Below, piece by piece: positions 7,814-15,560 of a DNA stretch of 26,707 nt. The stretch spans positions 1 to 26,707 of IMG/VR virus record IMGVR_UViG_3300025108_000319. One strand, written 5' to 3'. Numbering within the stretch: position 1 is the first letter of the stretch; every line of letters begins with the position of its first letter. Below the pieces are notes generated by a model. The model saw nothing but the letters and a program-made list of their open reading frames with translations, ran no database searches and was not told where the DNA came from. The stretch comes from a virus. The translations under genes and the position numbers were made by a program.

Positions 7814-8020
7814 ATGCTTGCATTTCTACTCCCATTAGCGTCGAAAATTATTAAAGATGCTATCAATAACATTCCAGAGAATGAAGAACTCGGTGAGAAG
7901 ATGGTTGAGATCTGTCTTGTTATTCTTTCTAAGGCAGTTAAGCTGACTAAGACTGATATGGACGATCAACTTCTCGAAGTTGTCAAGAAGGCAATGGTGT
8001 CAAGAGAGGGCGAAGAGTAA
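7814..8020 (+). CDS. Small helical protein with hydrophobic N-terminus
   Basis: The 68-residue protein opens with MLAFLLPLASKII, an amphipathic hydrophobic stretch too short for a confident membrane span, then two acidic/hydrophobic helices and an acidic end. It lies between two virion-type genes with promoter-like sequences on both sides. No family is recognised. A holin-like or membrane-associated role is possible from the N-terminus but unsupported by a clear transmembrane segment. Confidence 0.65.
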   Translation: MLAFLLPLASKIIKDAINNIPENEELGEKMVEICLVILSKAVKLTKTDMDDQLLEVVKKAMVSREGEE

Positions 8021-8032
8021 TCCATTACTTTT

Positions 8033-8040
8033 TATAAATA
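8033..8040 (+). promoter_or_regulatory. T4-type late promoter (TATAAATA)
   Basis: A perfect TATAAATA followed by TCT lies 29 bases before the ATG at 8070. It is the same extended form as the late promoters at 13984 and 15158. Confidence 0.8.
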
Positions 8041-8069
8041 TCTTTATACAAGATTCAAAGGTAAAAGAC

Positions 8070-8366
8070 ATGGCACCACTTTGGGGATCTGGAGATGTAT
8101 CCACCGATGAGCCAAAATTCACAGCACACCATGAGGGCATGGATACATCCAACCTCACAGTTTTCGGTGTGGATGAAACTGAACTTGGAGTAGCAAATGC
8201 TGCTTCTGGTGATGCTCGCAAGTATGCCCCCACTCACGGTGGTTGGGTCGGTATTACTACATATAACGATATGCACGGAAATCTTAGAGTTAAAACTGAG
8301 ACTCTCGTTGCAATCGGAATTACTGGACTTGACCAGGCAGACGATACGATTCTTCCAGATAGCTGA
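8070..8366 (+). CDS. Small virion-type protein
   Basis: The start is placed at the ATG at 8070, giving 98 residues beginning MAPLWGSGD. An in-frame ATG at 7980 is rejected because it lies inside the previous gene and upstream of the late promoter at 8033-8040. The sequence is Gly/Thr/Asp-rich with beta-type segments (NLTVFGVDETE, about 29-39, and RVKTETLVAIGITG, about 74-87) and no membrane segment. A dedicated strong late promoter and small compact beta composition suggest a decoration or head/tail structural protein; this is inference from context. Confidence 0.75.
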   Translation: MAPLWGSGDVSTDEPKFTAHHEGMDTSNLTVFGVDETELGVANAASGDARKYAPTHGGWVGITTYNDMHGNLRVKTETLVAIGITGLDQADDTILPDS

Positions 8367-8375
8367 TAATATGGT

Positions 8376-8747
8376 ATGAGATTTAATGAATTGAACGAGA
8401 GTAATTACTTGCTCTTTGCTATAAAATTTTATAATAATCCGCAAGCAGTCACAAGAGATGATTTTGAGTCTGACTTGAAGAGGATTAGGTATATAAAACG
8501 TTTATTGAAGAGATACAAGAATACAGGTGAGCTAAAAGTTCACCTTATATTAAATCATCTTATAATTTTGTTTAATGTATTTGACGAGGCTGCTGTTCCT
8601 CTTCTGTTCTACAATTTAGAAGAAGATCTTTGGCCATCTATAAAAAGTTTTCTTACATTCCTCAATAGAATTCCTGAATATCCAAAAACACATATATCAG
8701 GAATTCCTATTGACTATGATTGCTTACAAGAATTAAAATCGCTCTGA
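8376..8747 (+). CDS. Conserved T4-like phage hypothetical protein
   Basis: The 123-residue protein begins MRFNELNESNYLLFAIKFY and continues with basic helices (RIRYIKRLLKRYK) and hydrophobic helices (HLILNHLIILFNVF). From memory it resembles a small protein common in marine T4-like phages next to the primase region, function unknown. It is coupled to the next gene by TGATG (8745-8749). Its first residues superficially resemble the capsid leader seen elsewhere, but its globular, soluble composition and position make this doubtful. Confidence 0.75.
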   Translation: MRFNELNESNYLLFAIKFYNNPQAVTRDDFESDLKRIRYIKRLLKRYKNTGELKVHLILNHLIILFNVFDEAAVPLLFYNLEEDLWPSIKSFLTFLNRIPEYPKTHISGIPIDYDCLQELKSL

Positions 8748-8953
8748 TGGACATCAATAAAATTATTGGTATTGTTAGAACTCTTAAAGAAGAGATGGTT
8801 GCTGGTGCTGATGGGTTTACAGGTTCTGCTGATCCCAAGGGTCCTGTTGCTGGTTTTGATCCTGTTATGAAGGGTCCAATTCGTAGAAAACCTTGTTTGG
8901 GAAAAGGTAAAATGCCTGGGTGTAGAAAACGATGGAGAACGGGTCAAGTCTAA
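8747..8953 (+). CDS. Small basic hypothetical protein
   Basis: The start is at 8747, overlapping the preceding stop (TGATG), and gives 68 residues. An ATG nine codons upstream is less likely because it lies within the previous gene. An N-terminal helix (INKIIGIVRTLKEEM) is followed by a Gly/Pro-rich segment (GADGFTGSADPKGPVAGFDP) and a basic C-terminus with two cysteines and many Arg/Lys. It is coupled by TAATG to the next gene. Function unknown. Confidence 0.7.
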   Translation: MDINKIIGIVRTLKEEMVAGADGFTGSADPKGPVAGFDPVMKGPIRRKPCLGKGKMPGCRKRWRTGQV

Positions 8954-9342
8954 TGGATGATACTGCTGGCGTAAATGCTGCTATTTTAGAAAGATTGGAA
9001 AGAGTAGTAGAATCTTTGCAGGATAATTCTGTTAAGATGGGCCAACTTCTAGCAGTCCATAATGAGAAGTTAGACAAACAAGATAGAATTGACGCTGTAC
9101 TTTTTGAGAAAGTAGAGAGTGTCCATCGCGAAGTCAATAGAAGAGCAGATGAAATAAAGAAAGGATGTGAAAGGGACATCAAAAAAATTGATGAACGTCT
9201 CCGTCTTATGGAGAAGAAGATGTGGACCATTGCTGGTGGTCTGATCGTCATCTCATTTATTGTCAGTGTGCCAGGTCAAAAAGTAATGGGAAGTTTCTTG
9301 ACGCCCAACGTACCTCAGGTTATAATAGAAAGACAAAAGTGA
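8953..9342 (+). CDS. Coiled-coil protein with C-terminal transmembrane helix (XhlA-like architecture)
   Basis: The 129-residue protein starts at the coupled ATG (8953). A longer start at 8932 would extend into the previous gene. Residues about 8-90 form a charged heptad-rich coiled coil (ERLERVVESLQ, KIDERLRLMEKK). A single hydrophobic segment (WTIAGGLIVISFIVSV, about 91-106) follows, then a short tail. This architecture matches XhlA-type haemolysin/holin-accessory proteins and some spanin-like or membrane-anchored phage proteins. The 3' end of the gene contains the promoter for the primase-RNR operon. A role in lysis is possible but no endolysin lies nearby, so the function remains open. Confidence 0.7.
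   Translation: MDDTAGVNAAILERLERVVESLQDNSVKMGQLLAVHNEKLDKQDRIDAVLFEKVESVHREVNRRADEIKKGCERDIKKIDERLRLMEKKMWTIAGGLIVISFIVSVPGQKVMGSFLTPNVPQVIIERQK
9298..9326 (+). promoter_or_regulatory. Sigma-70 type early promoter
   Basis: TTGACG (9298-9303), a 17-base spacer, then TATAAT (9321-9326). This is a near-consensus bacterial promoter lying within the end of the coiled-coil gene, 26 bases before the primase ATG. It would let host RNA polymerase transcribe gp61-nrdA-nrdB independently of the late genes upstream. Confidence 0.75.
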
Positions 9343-9351
9343 CCTATAGTA

Positions 9352-10323
9352 ATGGATCTGATTGATTCCAAATACGTTGGATTAATTTCGTCACGCCTAC
9401 AAAAATTCAAGAAGGTTAAACCAGACCTATACAACTTCCGTTGTCCTATCTGTGGAGACTCGCAGAAGAACAAGAACAAGTGTCGTGGGTATATGTATGT
9501 TATGAAGAATAACACCAACTTCAAGTGCCATAACTGTGGTGCTAGTTTGTCATTGAATAATTTTATCAAGAAACTTGATACTACTCTGCACAAGCAATAT
9601 ACCCTTGAGAAGTTTAAGGAAGGTCATACTGGTAAAAATTTTACTGTTGAAGAACCTGTGTTTAACTTCAAGAAACCAGTTTTTAGGAAGAAGTTGAATC
9701 TACCTAAAGCATCTGAAGATCCTAATGCAAGCAAATACTTGCTAGAAAGAAATCTCAATCCAGAAAAATTTTACTTTGCTGACAAGTTCAAGGAGTGGAC
9801 AAATAGCAAAAAACAGACGTTTGACACAACATATAGAGATGAACCGCGTATTATTATACCAATGTATGATACTGAAAAGAATCTTATTGGGTTTCAGGGG
9901 AGAAGTCTAATTCCTAACTCTGTTAAATATATCACTGTGATGTTGAATGACCATTCTCCGAAACTATACGGACTTGATAATGTTGATGAAAAACAACCGA
10001 TTTACATCGTTGAAGGACCGTTTGACTCCACGTTCGTGGAAAACGCTGTTGCTATGTGTGGGTCCGATGTTGATATTCGGTCGTTTGGTTGGGGCGATCA
10101 TATTTGGGTTCTTGATAATGAACCACGTAACAGAGAAATCGTCAACCGAATTGCCAAACTCATCGATAGAGGAGAGAAGGTAGTAATCTGGGGAAACAAC
10201 ATCGTAGAGAAAGACATCAACGATATGGTCCTTGCTGGACATGACGTTATGTCTATGATAAAATTGAATACATATGCTGGATTAGAAGCAAAAATCAAAT
10301 TTAACACTTGGAAAAAAGTATGA
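9352..10323 (+). CDS. 61: gp61-type DNA primase
   Basis: This is a DnaG-family primase that makes RNA primers for the lagging strand together with the gp41 helicase. The 323 residues show an N-terminal zinc module with C31xxC34 and C59xxC62. A TOPRIM region follows: YIVEGPFDST (E221, D225) with the acidic pair LDNEP (D255, E257) and downstream acidic residues near DINDM (288-292). Length is close to T4 gp61. The TGA overlaps the nrdA ATG (ATGA at 10320-10323), so primase and RNR are coupled. An early promoter lies directly upstream. Confidence 0.92.
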   Translation: MDLIDSKYVGLISSRLQKFKKVKPDLYNFRCPICGDSQKNKNKCRGYMYVMKNNTNFKCHNCGASLSLNNFIKKLDTTLHKQYTLEKFKEGHTGKNFTVEEPVFNFKKPVFRKKLNLPKASEDPNASKYLLERNLNPEKFYFADKFKEWTNSKKQTFDTTYRDEPRIIIPMYDTEKNLIGFQGRSLIPNSVKYITVMLNDHSPKLYGLDNVDEKQPIYIVEGPFDSTFVENAVAMCGSDVDIRSFGWGDHIWVLDNEPRNREIVNRIAKLIDRGEKVVIWGNNIVEKDINDMVLAGHDVMSMIKLNTYAGLEAKIKFNTWKKV

Positions 10324-12617
10324 GCAACGGGACAAAGGTAATTAAGAGAAATGGAAATACTGAACCTCTTGATCTGAATAAACTTCACGTAATGGTGGAG
10401 GAAGCATGTAAAGACCTGGCAGGTGTTTCTGCCTCTCAGGTTGAAATGCAATCTGGCATTCAATTTTATGATGGTATTACTACTGGAGAGATTCAGGAGA
10501 TCCTGATTCGCTCTGCAAGCGACTTGATCGATCTGGATCACCCCAACTATCAGTTCGTCGCTGCTCGCTTGCTCCTGTTCGCTCTCAGGAAGCAACTCAA
10601 CGGTCGTAGACACGAGACACCTTCTGTTTATGAGCACACTAAACTCTGTGTGGAGAAAGGAGTTTATGATGCGGAAATTCTTGATCTCTATACTAAAGAA
10701 GAGTTTGATAAACTTGAATCATTTATCGACCATCAACGCGACTATCTGTTTACATATGCTGGTTTGCGTCAGGTAGTCGATAAATATCTTGTGCAGGATC
10801 GTAGTACGGGTGCTCAATATGAGACACCGCAGTTCATGTATCTGTTGATTGCTGCCACTATTTTTTCAAAGTATCCAAAAGAAACTCGTTTAGATTACGT
10901 AAAAAAATACTATGAAGCAATCAGCAGACACAAACTCAACATCCCAACGCCAATCATGGCAGGGGTCAGAACCCCACTGCGTCAGTTTGCGAGTTGTGTT
11001 CTCGTTGATATTGATGACTCCCTCGATTCTATCTTTAGCAGTGACATGGCTATTGGTAAATATGTTGCACAACGCGCAGGAATCGGCATCAACGCAGGTC
11101 GAATCCGTGGCATCAACGCTAAAATCAGAGGCGGAGAGGTACAGCACACAGGTGTGGTCCCCTTCCTTAAAAAGTTTGAATCAACTGTACGATGCTGCAC
11201 ACAAAACGGCATCAGAGGTGGTTCTGCTACAGTTCACTTTCCTATCTGGCACCAAGAAATAGAGGACATTATTGTTCTCAAAAACAACAAGGGTACAGAA
11301 GATAATCGGGTACGCAAACTTGACTACTCAATCCAAATTTCAAAGATTTTCTACGAACGTTTCATTGCGAATGGAGAGATTAGCCTCTTCTCACCGCATG
11401 ACGTACCAGGTCTCTATGATGCTTTTGGTACTGATACATTTGACGATCTCTATGTACGCTATGAATCAGATGAGTTTACTCCAAGAAAAACTGTCGGGGC
11501 ACAAGATCTTTTCTTAGATATTCTGAAGGAACGAGCAGAGACTGGTCGTCTTTATATTATGAATATTGACCATTGCAATTCTCACTCATCCTTTATGGAT
11601 AAGATTGAGATGAGTAACTTGTGCCAGGAGATTACTCTTCCTACTAAACCTTTACAACATATTGATGATGAAAACGGAGAAATTGCTCTCTGCATACTTA
11701 GTGCTGTTAATATCGGAAAAATTAGGGATCTGGAAGATCTTGAAATTCTTTGCGATCTTGCTGTTCGCAGTCTCGATGAACTTATTGATTTTCAAAACTA
11801 CCCCATCAGAGCAGCAGAAATCGCCACAAAAGCACGCCGCTCACTTGGAATCGGTTATATCGGTTTAGCGCACTTCCTGGCGAAGCAGGGGTTCAATTAT
11901 AGTGAAGAAGGTGCCTGGGATGCAGTTCATAAACTGACTGAATCTTTTCAATATTATTTGATTTCTGCTACAGTAGAACTTGCCAAGGAAAAAGGTGCCT
12001 GTGAATACAGTAACCGAACAAAGTATGGAAATGGAATTCTTCCAATCGATACATATAAACATGACGTGGATGAAATAATCTCCAATGAGCTTCAGTATGA
12101 TTGGGAAGATCTTCGACAACGGGTACTTACCCACGGAGTTAGGAACTCAACATTGTCCGCACAGATGCCTTCAGAGAGCAGTTCCGTTGTGTCAAATGCG
12201 ACCAATGGAATTGAACCGCCTAGAGGATACTTGTCCATTAAAAAGTCCAAAAAAGGACCTCTTAAGCAAATTGTTCCACAGTATGCAACATTGAAAAATA
12301 ACTATACTTTGCTATGGGATATGGAATCCAATCGTGGTTATATTAATATTGTTGCTATAATGCAGAAGTTCTTCGACCAAGCAATTAGTGGCAATTGGAG
12401 TTATAATCCAGAGAACTATCCTGACAATGAAGTTCCAGTTTCAGTAATGGCACAAGATCTTTTAACTACATACAAATACGGTTGGAAGACTTCATATTAT
12501 CAGAACACATACGACTTCAAGACTGACGAGGTAGAAGATACTAAGGAAAGTCTTGATAATCTAATCACTCAACTAGAAAACGCCGAGGAGGAAGACTGTG
12601 AGTCTTGTAAAATTTAA
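10320..12617 (+). CDS. nrdA: Class Ia ribonucleotide reductase large subunit
   Basis: It reduces ribonucleoside diphosphates to deoxyribonucleotides with NrdB. The 765 residues start at the ATG coupled to gp61; an ATG at 10308 would need a longer overlap. An ATP-cone is present at the N-terminus (KVIKRNGNTEPLDLNKL). Catalytic features match E. coli NrdA: RQFASCVL (active-site Cys), NLCQEITLPT (Asn, radical Cys and Glu), EIALCILSA (second redox Cys) and KTSYYQNT (the tyrosine pair of the radical pathway). The C-terminus ends EDCESCKI with a CxxC pair for thioredoxin/glutaredoxin reduction, a closer spacing than the CxxxxC of E. coli. It appears complete and functional. It supplies dNTPs for the phage replication genes in this window. 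Confidence 0.95.
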   Translation: MSNGTKVIKRNGNTEPLDLNKLHVMVEEACKDLAGVSASQVEMQSGIQFYDGITTGEIQEILIRSASDLIDLDHPNYQFVAARLLLFALRKQLNGRRHETPSVYEHTKLCVEKGVYDAEILDLYTKEEFDKLESFIDHQRDYLFTYAGLRQVVDKYLVQDRSTGAQYETPQFMYLLIAATIFSKYPKETRLDYVKKYYEAISRHKLNIPTPIMAGVRTPLRQFASCVLVDIDDSLDSIFSSDMAIGKYVAQRAGIGINAGRIRGINAKIRGGEVQHTGVVPFLKKFESTVRCCTQNGIRGGSATVHFPIWHQEIEDIIVLKNNKGTEDNRVRKLDYSIQISKIFYERFIANGEISLFSPHDVPGLYDAFGTDTFDDLYVRYESDEFTPRKTVGAQDLFLDILKERAETGRLYIMNIDHCNSHSSFMDKIEMSNLCQEITLPTKPLQHIDDENGEIALCILSAVNIGKIRDLEDLEILCDLAVRSLDELIDFQNYPIRAAEIATKARRSLGIGYIGLAHFLAKQGFNYSEEGAWDAVHKLTESFQYYLISATVELAKEKGACEYSNRTKYGNGILPIDTYKHDVDEIISNELQYDWEDLRQRVLTHGVRNSTLSAQMPSESSSVVSNATNGIEPPRGYLSIKKSKKGPLKQIVPQYATLKNNYTLLWDMESNRGYINIVAIMQKFFDQAISGNWSYNPENYPDNEVPVSVMAQDLLTTYKYGWKTSYYQNTYDFKTDEVEDTKESLDNLITQLENAEEEDCESCKI

Positions 12618-12639
12618 GACAAACAATGAGGATAGACCA

Positions 12640-13782
12640 ATGGTCGAATCCATGACTGTTTTTAATTCAGAAGTGGTTGATACCAAAAAGCAACCAATGT
12701 TCTTTGGTAAACCTTTGGGTATTCAGAGATACGATTCTTATAAGTATCCAATCTTTGATAAACTCACCACACAACAACTAGGATACTTCTGGAGACCTGA
12801 AGAGGTATCTCTCCAGAAAGATCGTTCGGATTATCAAACTCTTCGTCCAGAGCAGAAGCATATTTTTACTTCTAATTTGAAGTATCAGATTATGCTAGAT
12901 TCTGTACAAGGGCGTGGTCCTGGTATGGCATTCATTCCTTACTGCTCACTGCCTGAGTTAGAAGCATGTATGGAAGTCTGGGGATTTATGGAGATGATCC
13001 ATAGTCGCTCATATACTCATATCATCAAAAACATTTATGCAGATCCTTCAGATGTGTTTGATCACATTCTGACTGACGATCGCATTGTTGAACGTGCTAT
13101 GAGTGTCACAGAAGCATATAATGACTTTATCAATGCAGCACATCATTATGATAGTACTAATGATTGGCAACACGCAATAGAAGGAGTTCCTTATGCACAA
13201 AGTTCAAGATATGAACTCAAACGCAAATTGTTTAAAGCAGTTGCAAACGTTAATATTCTTGAAGGTATTCGTTTTTACGTATCATTTGCATGCAGTTTTG
13301 CTTTTGGCGAACTCAAACTTATGGAAGGAAGTGCAAAAATCATCTCACTGATTGCTAGAGATGAGAACCAACACCTTGCCATTACTCAGAATATTCTGAA
13401 GAAGTGGAAAGAAGGTGATGATCCTGAGATGGCACAAATCTTCAAAGAAGAAGATCGTTGGTTGTATTCTATGTTTGAAAAGACCGTAAACGAAGAAAAA
13501 ATTTGGGCAGAGTATCTGTTTAAAGATGGATCTATGATTGGTCTGAATGATAAACTGCTCCAGCAGTATGTCGAATGGATTGCCAATCGTAGAATGAAAG
13601 CAATTGGACTTAAACCGATTTATGACATACCCGCAAAGAATAACCCACTCCCCTGGACGGAACATTGGATTTCGTCGAAGGGTCTTCAGGTCGCTCCTCA
13701 GGAGACTGAGGTTGAGTCTTATATCGTCGGAGGAATTAAGCAAGATGTCAAAAAAGATACCTTCTCAGGATTCCAACTTTGA
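12640..13782 (+). CDS. nrdB: Class Ia ribonucleotide reductase small subunit
   Basis: This subunit carries the diiron-tyrosyl radical. Iron ligands and radical site align with E. coli NrdB: MLDSVQGR (Asp), EVWGFMEMIHSRSYTHI (Glu, His and the radical Tyr), ILEGIRFYVSF (Glu) and ARDENQHLAI (Glu, His). The start is uncertain. The ATG at 12640 is preceded by GAGGA at 12628-12632 with good spacing and gives 380 residues. A GTG at 12598, preceded by GAGGAGG inside the end of nrdA, would give 394. An ATG at 12652 best matches the length of the E. coli N-terminus. The gene follows nrdA closely and overlaps the next small ORF by 38 bases. Confidence 0.94.
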   Translation: MVESMTVFNSEVVDTKKQPMFFGKPLGIQRYDSYKYPIFDKLTTQQLGYFWRPEEVSLQKDRSDYQTLRPEQKHIFTSNLKYQIMLDSVQGRGPGMAFIPYCSLPELEACMEVWGFMEMIHSRSYTHIIKNIYADPSDVFDHILTDDRIVERAMSVTEAYNDFINAAHHYDSTNDWQHAIEGVPYAQSSRYELKRKLFKAVANVNILEGIRFYVSFACSFAFGELKLMEGSAKIISLIARDENQHLAITQNILKKWKEGDDPEMAQIFKEEDRWLYSMFEKTVNEEKIWAEYLFKDGSMIGLNDKLLQQYVEWIANRRMKAIGLKPIYDIPAKNNPLPWTEHWISSKGLQVAPQETEVESYIVGGIKQDVKKDTFSGFQL

Positions 13783-13960
13783 AGAAGTATGGAAGGAGAT
13801 GGATGAGATAGAACCTCTTACTCCACCTCCTCCTTCAAAAAAAGAATTATCAGATGAAGCACTAAAAGCATATAGGGAAGCGGCATTATCCGATTCCTAT
13901 ATGTTTGGTGAATATAATGGATATGATGCATATCAAGACTATGGTGATATTCCAGATTGA
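13745..13960 (+). CDS. Small acidic hypothetical protein
   Basis: The start is set at the ATG at 13745, which has GGAGGA about 10 bases upstream and gives 71 residues overlapping nrdB by 38 bases. A longer open frame begins at 13604 within nrdB and is rejected. The protein is strongly acidic, has a Pro-run (TPPPPSKK) and a Tyr/Asp-rich tail, and is probably disordered. It is the last gene before the intrinsic terminator at 13961-13984. No family is recognised. Confidence 0.6.
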   Translation: MSKKIPSQDSNFEEVWKEMDEIEPLTPPPPSKKELSDEALKAYREAALSDSYMFGEYNGYDAYQDYGDIPD

Positions 13961-13984
13961 GAGGACTTAGGTCCTCTTTTTTTT
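13961..13984 (+). terminator. Rho-independent terminator of the gp61-nrdAB operon
   Basis: The six-base stem GAGGAC/GTCCTC with a TTAG loop is followed by eight T residues. It begins on the base after the stop codon of the acidic ORF. The T-tract ends on the first base of the next late promoter. Confidence 0.88.
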
Positions 13985-13991
13985 ATAAATA
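13984..13991 (+). promoter_or_regulatory. T4-type late promoter (TATAAATA)
   Basis: A perfect late element, extended to TATAAATATCTAAAAA, lies 22 bases before the ATG at 14014. It shares its first base with the T-tract of the terminator upstream, so early transcription stops exactly where late transcription starts. Confidence 0.88.
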
Positions 13992-14013
13992 TCTAAAAAA
14001 GAAGTGGATATAA

Positions 14014-15156
14014 ATGAAAAGATTTAATGAGTTTATGAATATGATTAAAGAAGACGTTGACGTTGCTACAATTAAAAAGATGACTGAGGATCAGTTTAAA
14101 GAACTCCTCAAGAGATCTACTGCCTCTAGAAGGAATCAATTGAATGCAATGCGTCAATCTAATTCAATGAGGATAAAACCTCAAGCACAACCACCAAGAG
14201 TTGCTCCTAGATTGCCAACAGCACCACCACCATCAGCAGCAACAACTACTACAAGACCATCTCTTTTGAAAAGAGTGGGTGGGGGTGCATTAAAACTTGG
14301 TGCTTTTGCTGCGGCAGATACTGCAGCAGAAATAGGAATCAGTAATATAAAAGATCCAAAAGCTCAGAAAACTGCGAGAGTTGCAAAAGACTCTGCAATA
14401 AATACTGTCGCTTTGTATGCAAATCCAATCACTTCTATTGCTCTAGGTGGTGCTGGATCCAGTTCCGCAGCACCGAGGGGTAGAAGGCAATATGGGGACT
14501 ATACTATTAGTAAAAGAATTGATACTTCTGGTGGAGAATCTAAATTAGATCAGTACTTGGCAACAGGGAGAAATAAAAAGGGATATACTTATAATGATCC
14601 TAAAGCCGAAAAAATTTACGCTAATAAGACAGACAGATCTGAAAAGGATGAACCTTTTAGAATTGGAGTAGCAAAATATAAAGGTGAAGTACGGCCAGTT
14701 GAATGGGGTTCTGTTGCTGGTGAAAAGAAAGTTGGAACACCTAAGGACGTTGCTGCAGTCAAAGCAAGACAAAAAGCAGGTCAGCAAGGTGCCTACGGAT
14801 CTAGACAGGGTGTTGGCATCGTCGGCACTGGCGGCAAAATGGATGTAGATAAAAAAAATAATACTATTACTAGTGGAGGTAAAACTGCAAAACTTCCTAG
14901 CACTAAAATTCTTTCTGGTGGTAGAGTTGGTGATCTTGCTTATAAAAACGGTAAACCTGTTTACCTTGCAAGAGCAAGTATGGCACAAAGAGGCAATCAA
15001 AATCTTTTCTCCAGACTTTCTAGAGCAACTGGTGTTGGTGGACAAAGAGAAAGAGACGCTGCAGCACTTGCAAAAGAGCGTCAACAAGCAACAAAAAATA
15101 CTATCAAATATAGAAAAGAGATTGGTACGAGTGGAGGATCTATAAGTGCAAAGTGA
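14014..15156 (+). CDS. Putative internal virion protein with capsid-targeting-like leader
   Basis: The 380-residue protein starts MKRFNEFMNMIKED, resembling a T4 capsid-targeting leader with a possible I-x-E-type cleavage site (IKE, 11-13). A basic helix (15-50) and a Pro/Ala/Thr linker (57-82) follow. Next is an Ala/Gly-rich hydrophobic hairpin-like region (about 89-149: LKLGAFAAADTAAEIG, then ALYANPITSIALGGAG). A Lys/Gly-rich region leads to a module RVGDLAYKNGKPVY (304-317) shared with the 583-residue protein two genes downstream. The C-terminal helix is basic. A strong late promoter precedes it. Composition suggests a disordered DNA-associated head protein that may be ejected; no enzymatic motif is seen. 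Confidence 0.75.
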   Translation: MKRFNEFMNMIKEDVDVATIKKMTEDQFKELLKRSTASRRNQLNAMRQSNSMRIKPQAQPPRVAPRLPTAPPPSAATTTTRPSLLKRVGGGALKLGAFAAADTAAEIGISNIKDPKAQKTARVAKDSAINTVALYANPITSIALGGAGSSSAAPRGRRQYGDYTISKRIDTSGGESKLDQYLATGRNKKGYTYNDPKAEKIYANKTDRSEKDEPFRIGVAKYKGEVRPVEWGSVAGEKKVGTPKDVAAVKARQKAGQQGAYGSRQGVGIVGTGGKMDVDKKNNTITSGGKTAKLPSTKILSGGRVGDLAYKNGKPVYLARASMAQRGNQNLFSRLSRATGVGGQRERDAAALAKERQQATKNTIKYRKEIGTSGGSISAK

Positions 15157-15157
15157 T

Positions 15158-15165
15158 TATAAATA
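15158..15165 (+). promoter_or_regulatory. T4-type late promoter (TATAAATA)
   Basis: TATAAATA, again extended to TATAAATATCTAAAAA as at 13984, begins two bases after the preceding stop and 19 bases before the ATG at 15185. Confidence 0.88.
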
Positions 15166-15184
15166 TCTAAAAATAGTGTGAGTA

Positions 15185-15532
15185 ATGAAAACATATAAAC
15201 AATTTGTTATTGAATCAAATCAATCAAAGTTGATTGTTGAAGGTTGGGGTGCTGTATTTAATGTTTTGAGGGGTGGATCTAAAGCTGGTGCCTTCACAAG
15301 CGCATTTAATACTGCAATGGTAGGACAAGCTGCTTTGAGAGGATTTGAATCTGCGAGAGATGGTGACAAATTTGGTGTGTATAATGCTGTTGCACAAGGA
15401 CTGCCAGCGACAAATCCATACACTACTGCTATTAAACTTGGTGCCATAGGTGTTGATCAGATGAGATTAAAAAAACGTGATGATGAAAGAAAAAAGAAAG
15501 AAAAAGCAAAACTTGAAATCCTTAGAAAATAA
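15185..15532 (+). CDS. Small putative internal virion protein with capsid-targeting-like leader
   Basis: The 115-residue protein begins MKTYKQFVIE-S, the closest match in this window to the T4 internal-protein capsid-targeting sequence as I recall it (MKTYQEFIAE). The likely prohead-protease cut is after residue 10. The mature part has an Ala/Gly-rich hydrophobic region in two halves (about 24-58 and 72-97, including ATNPYTTAIKLGAIG) separated by a charged loop. It ends in a very basic helix (LKKRDDERKKKEKAKLEILRK). The ATNPYTTAIKLGA segment resembles YANPITSIALGGA in the protein upstream, pointing to a common origin. It has its own late promoter. Confidence 0.78.
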   Translation: MKTYKQFVIESNQSKLIVEGWGAVFNVLRGGSKAGAFTSAFNTAMVGQAALRGFESARDGDKFGVYNAVAQGLPATNPYTTAIKLGAIGVDQMRLKKRDDERKKKEKAKLEILRK

Positions 15533-15560
15533 TTTAAGAAAAAACTACAAAGTATCTGAA

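Noticed and set aside
8376-8747. MRFNELNES as a fourth capsid-targeting leader
   Set aside because: The resemblance is short, the protein looks globular and soluble, there is no strong late promoter directly before it, and it neighbours replication-type genes.
10098-10637. 179-codon minus-strand frame across the gp61-nrdA junction
   Set aside because: It is antisense to two secure genes, with no domain and no start signals.
14545-15087. 180-codon minus-strand frame opposite the 380-residue gene
   Set aside because: It is Ser/Cys/Phe-rich, without known motifs, inside a gene with a strong late promoter on the other strand. It is a shadow frame.
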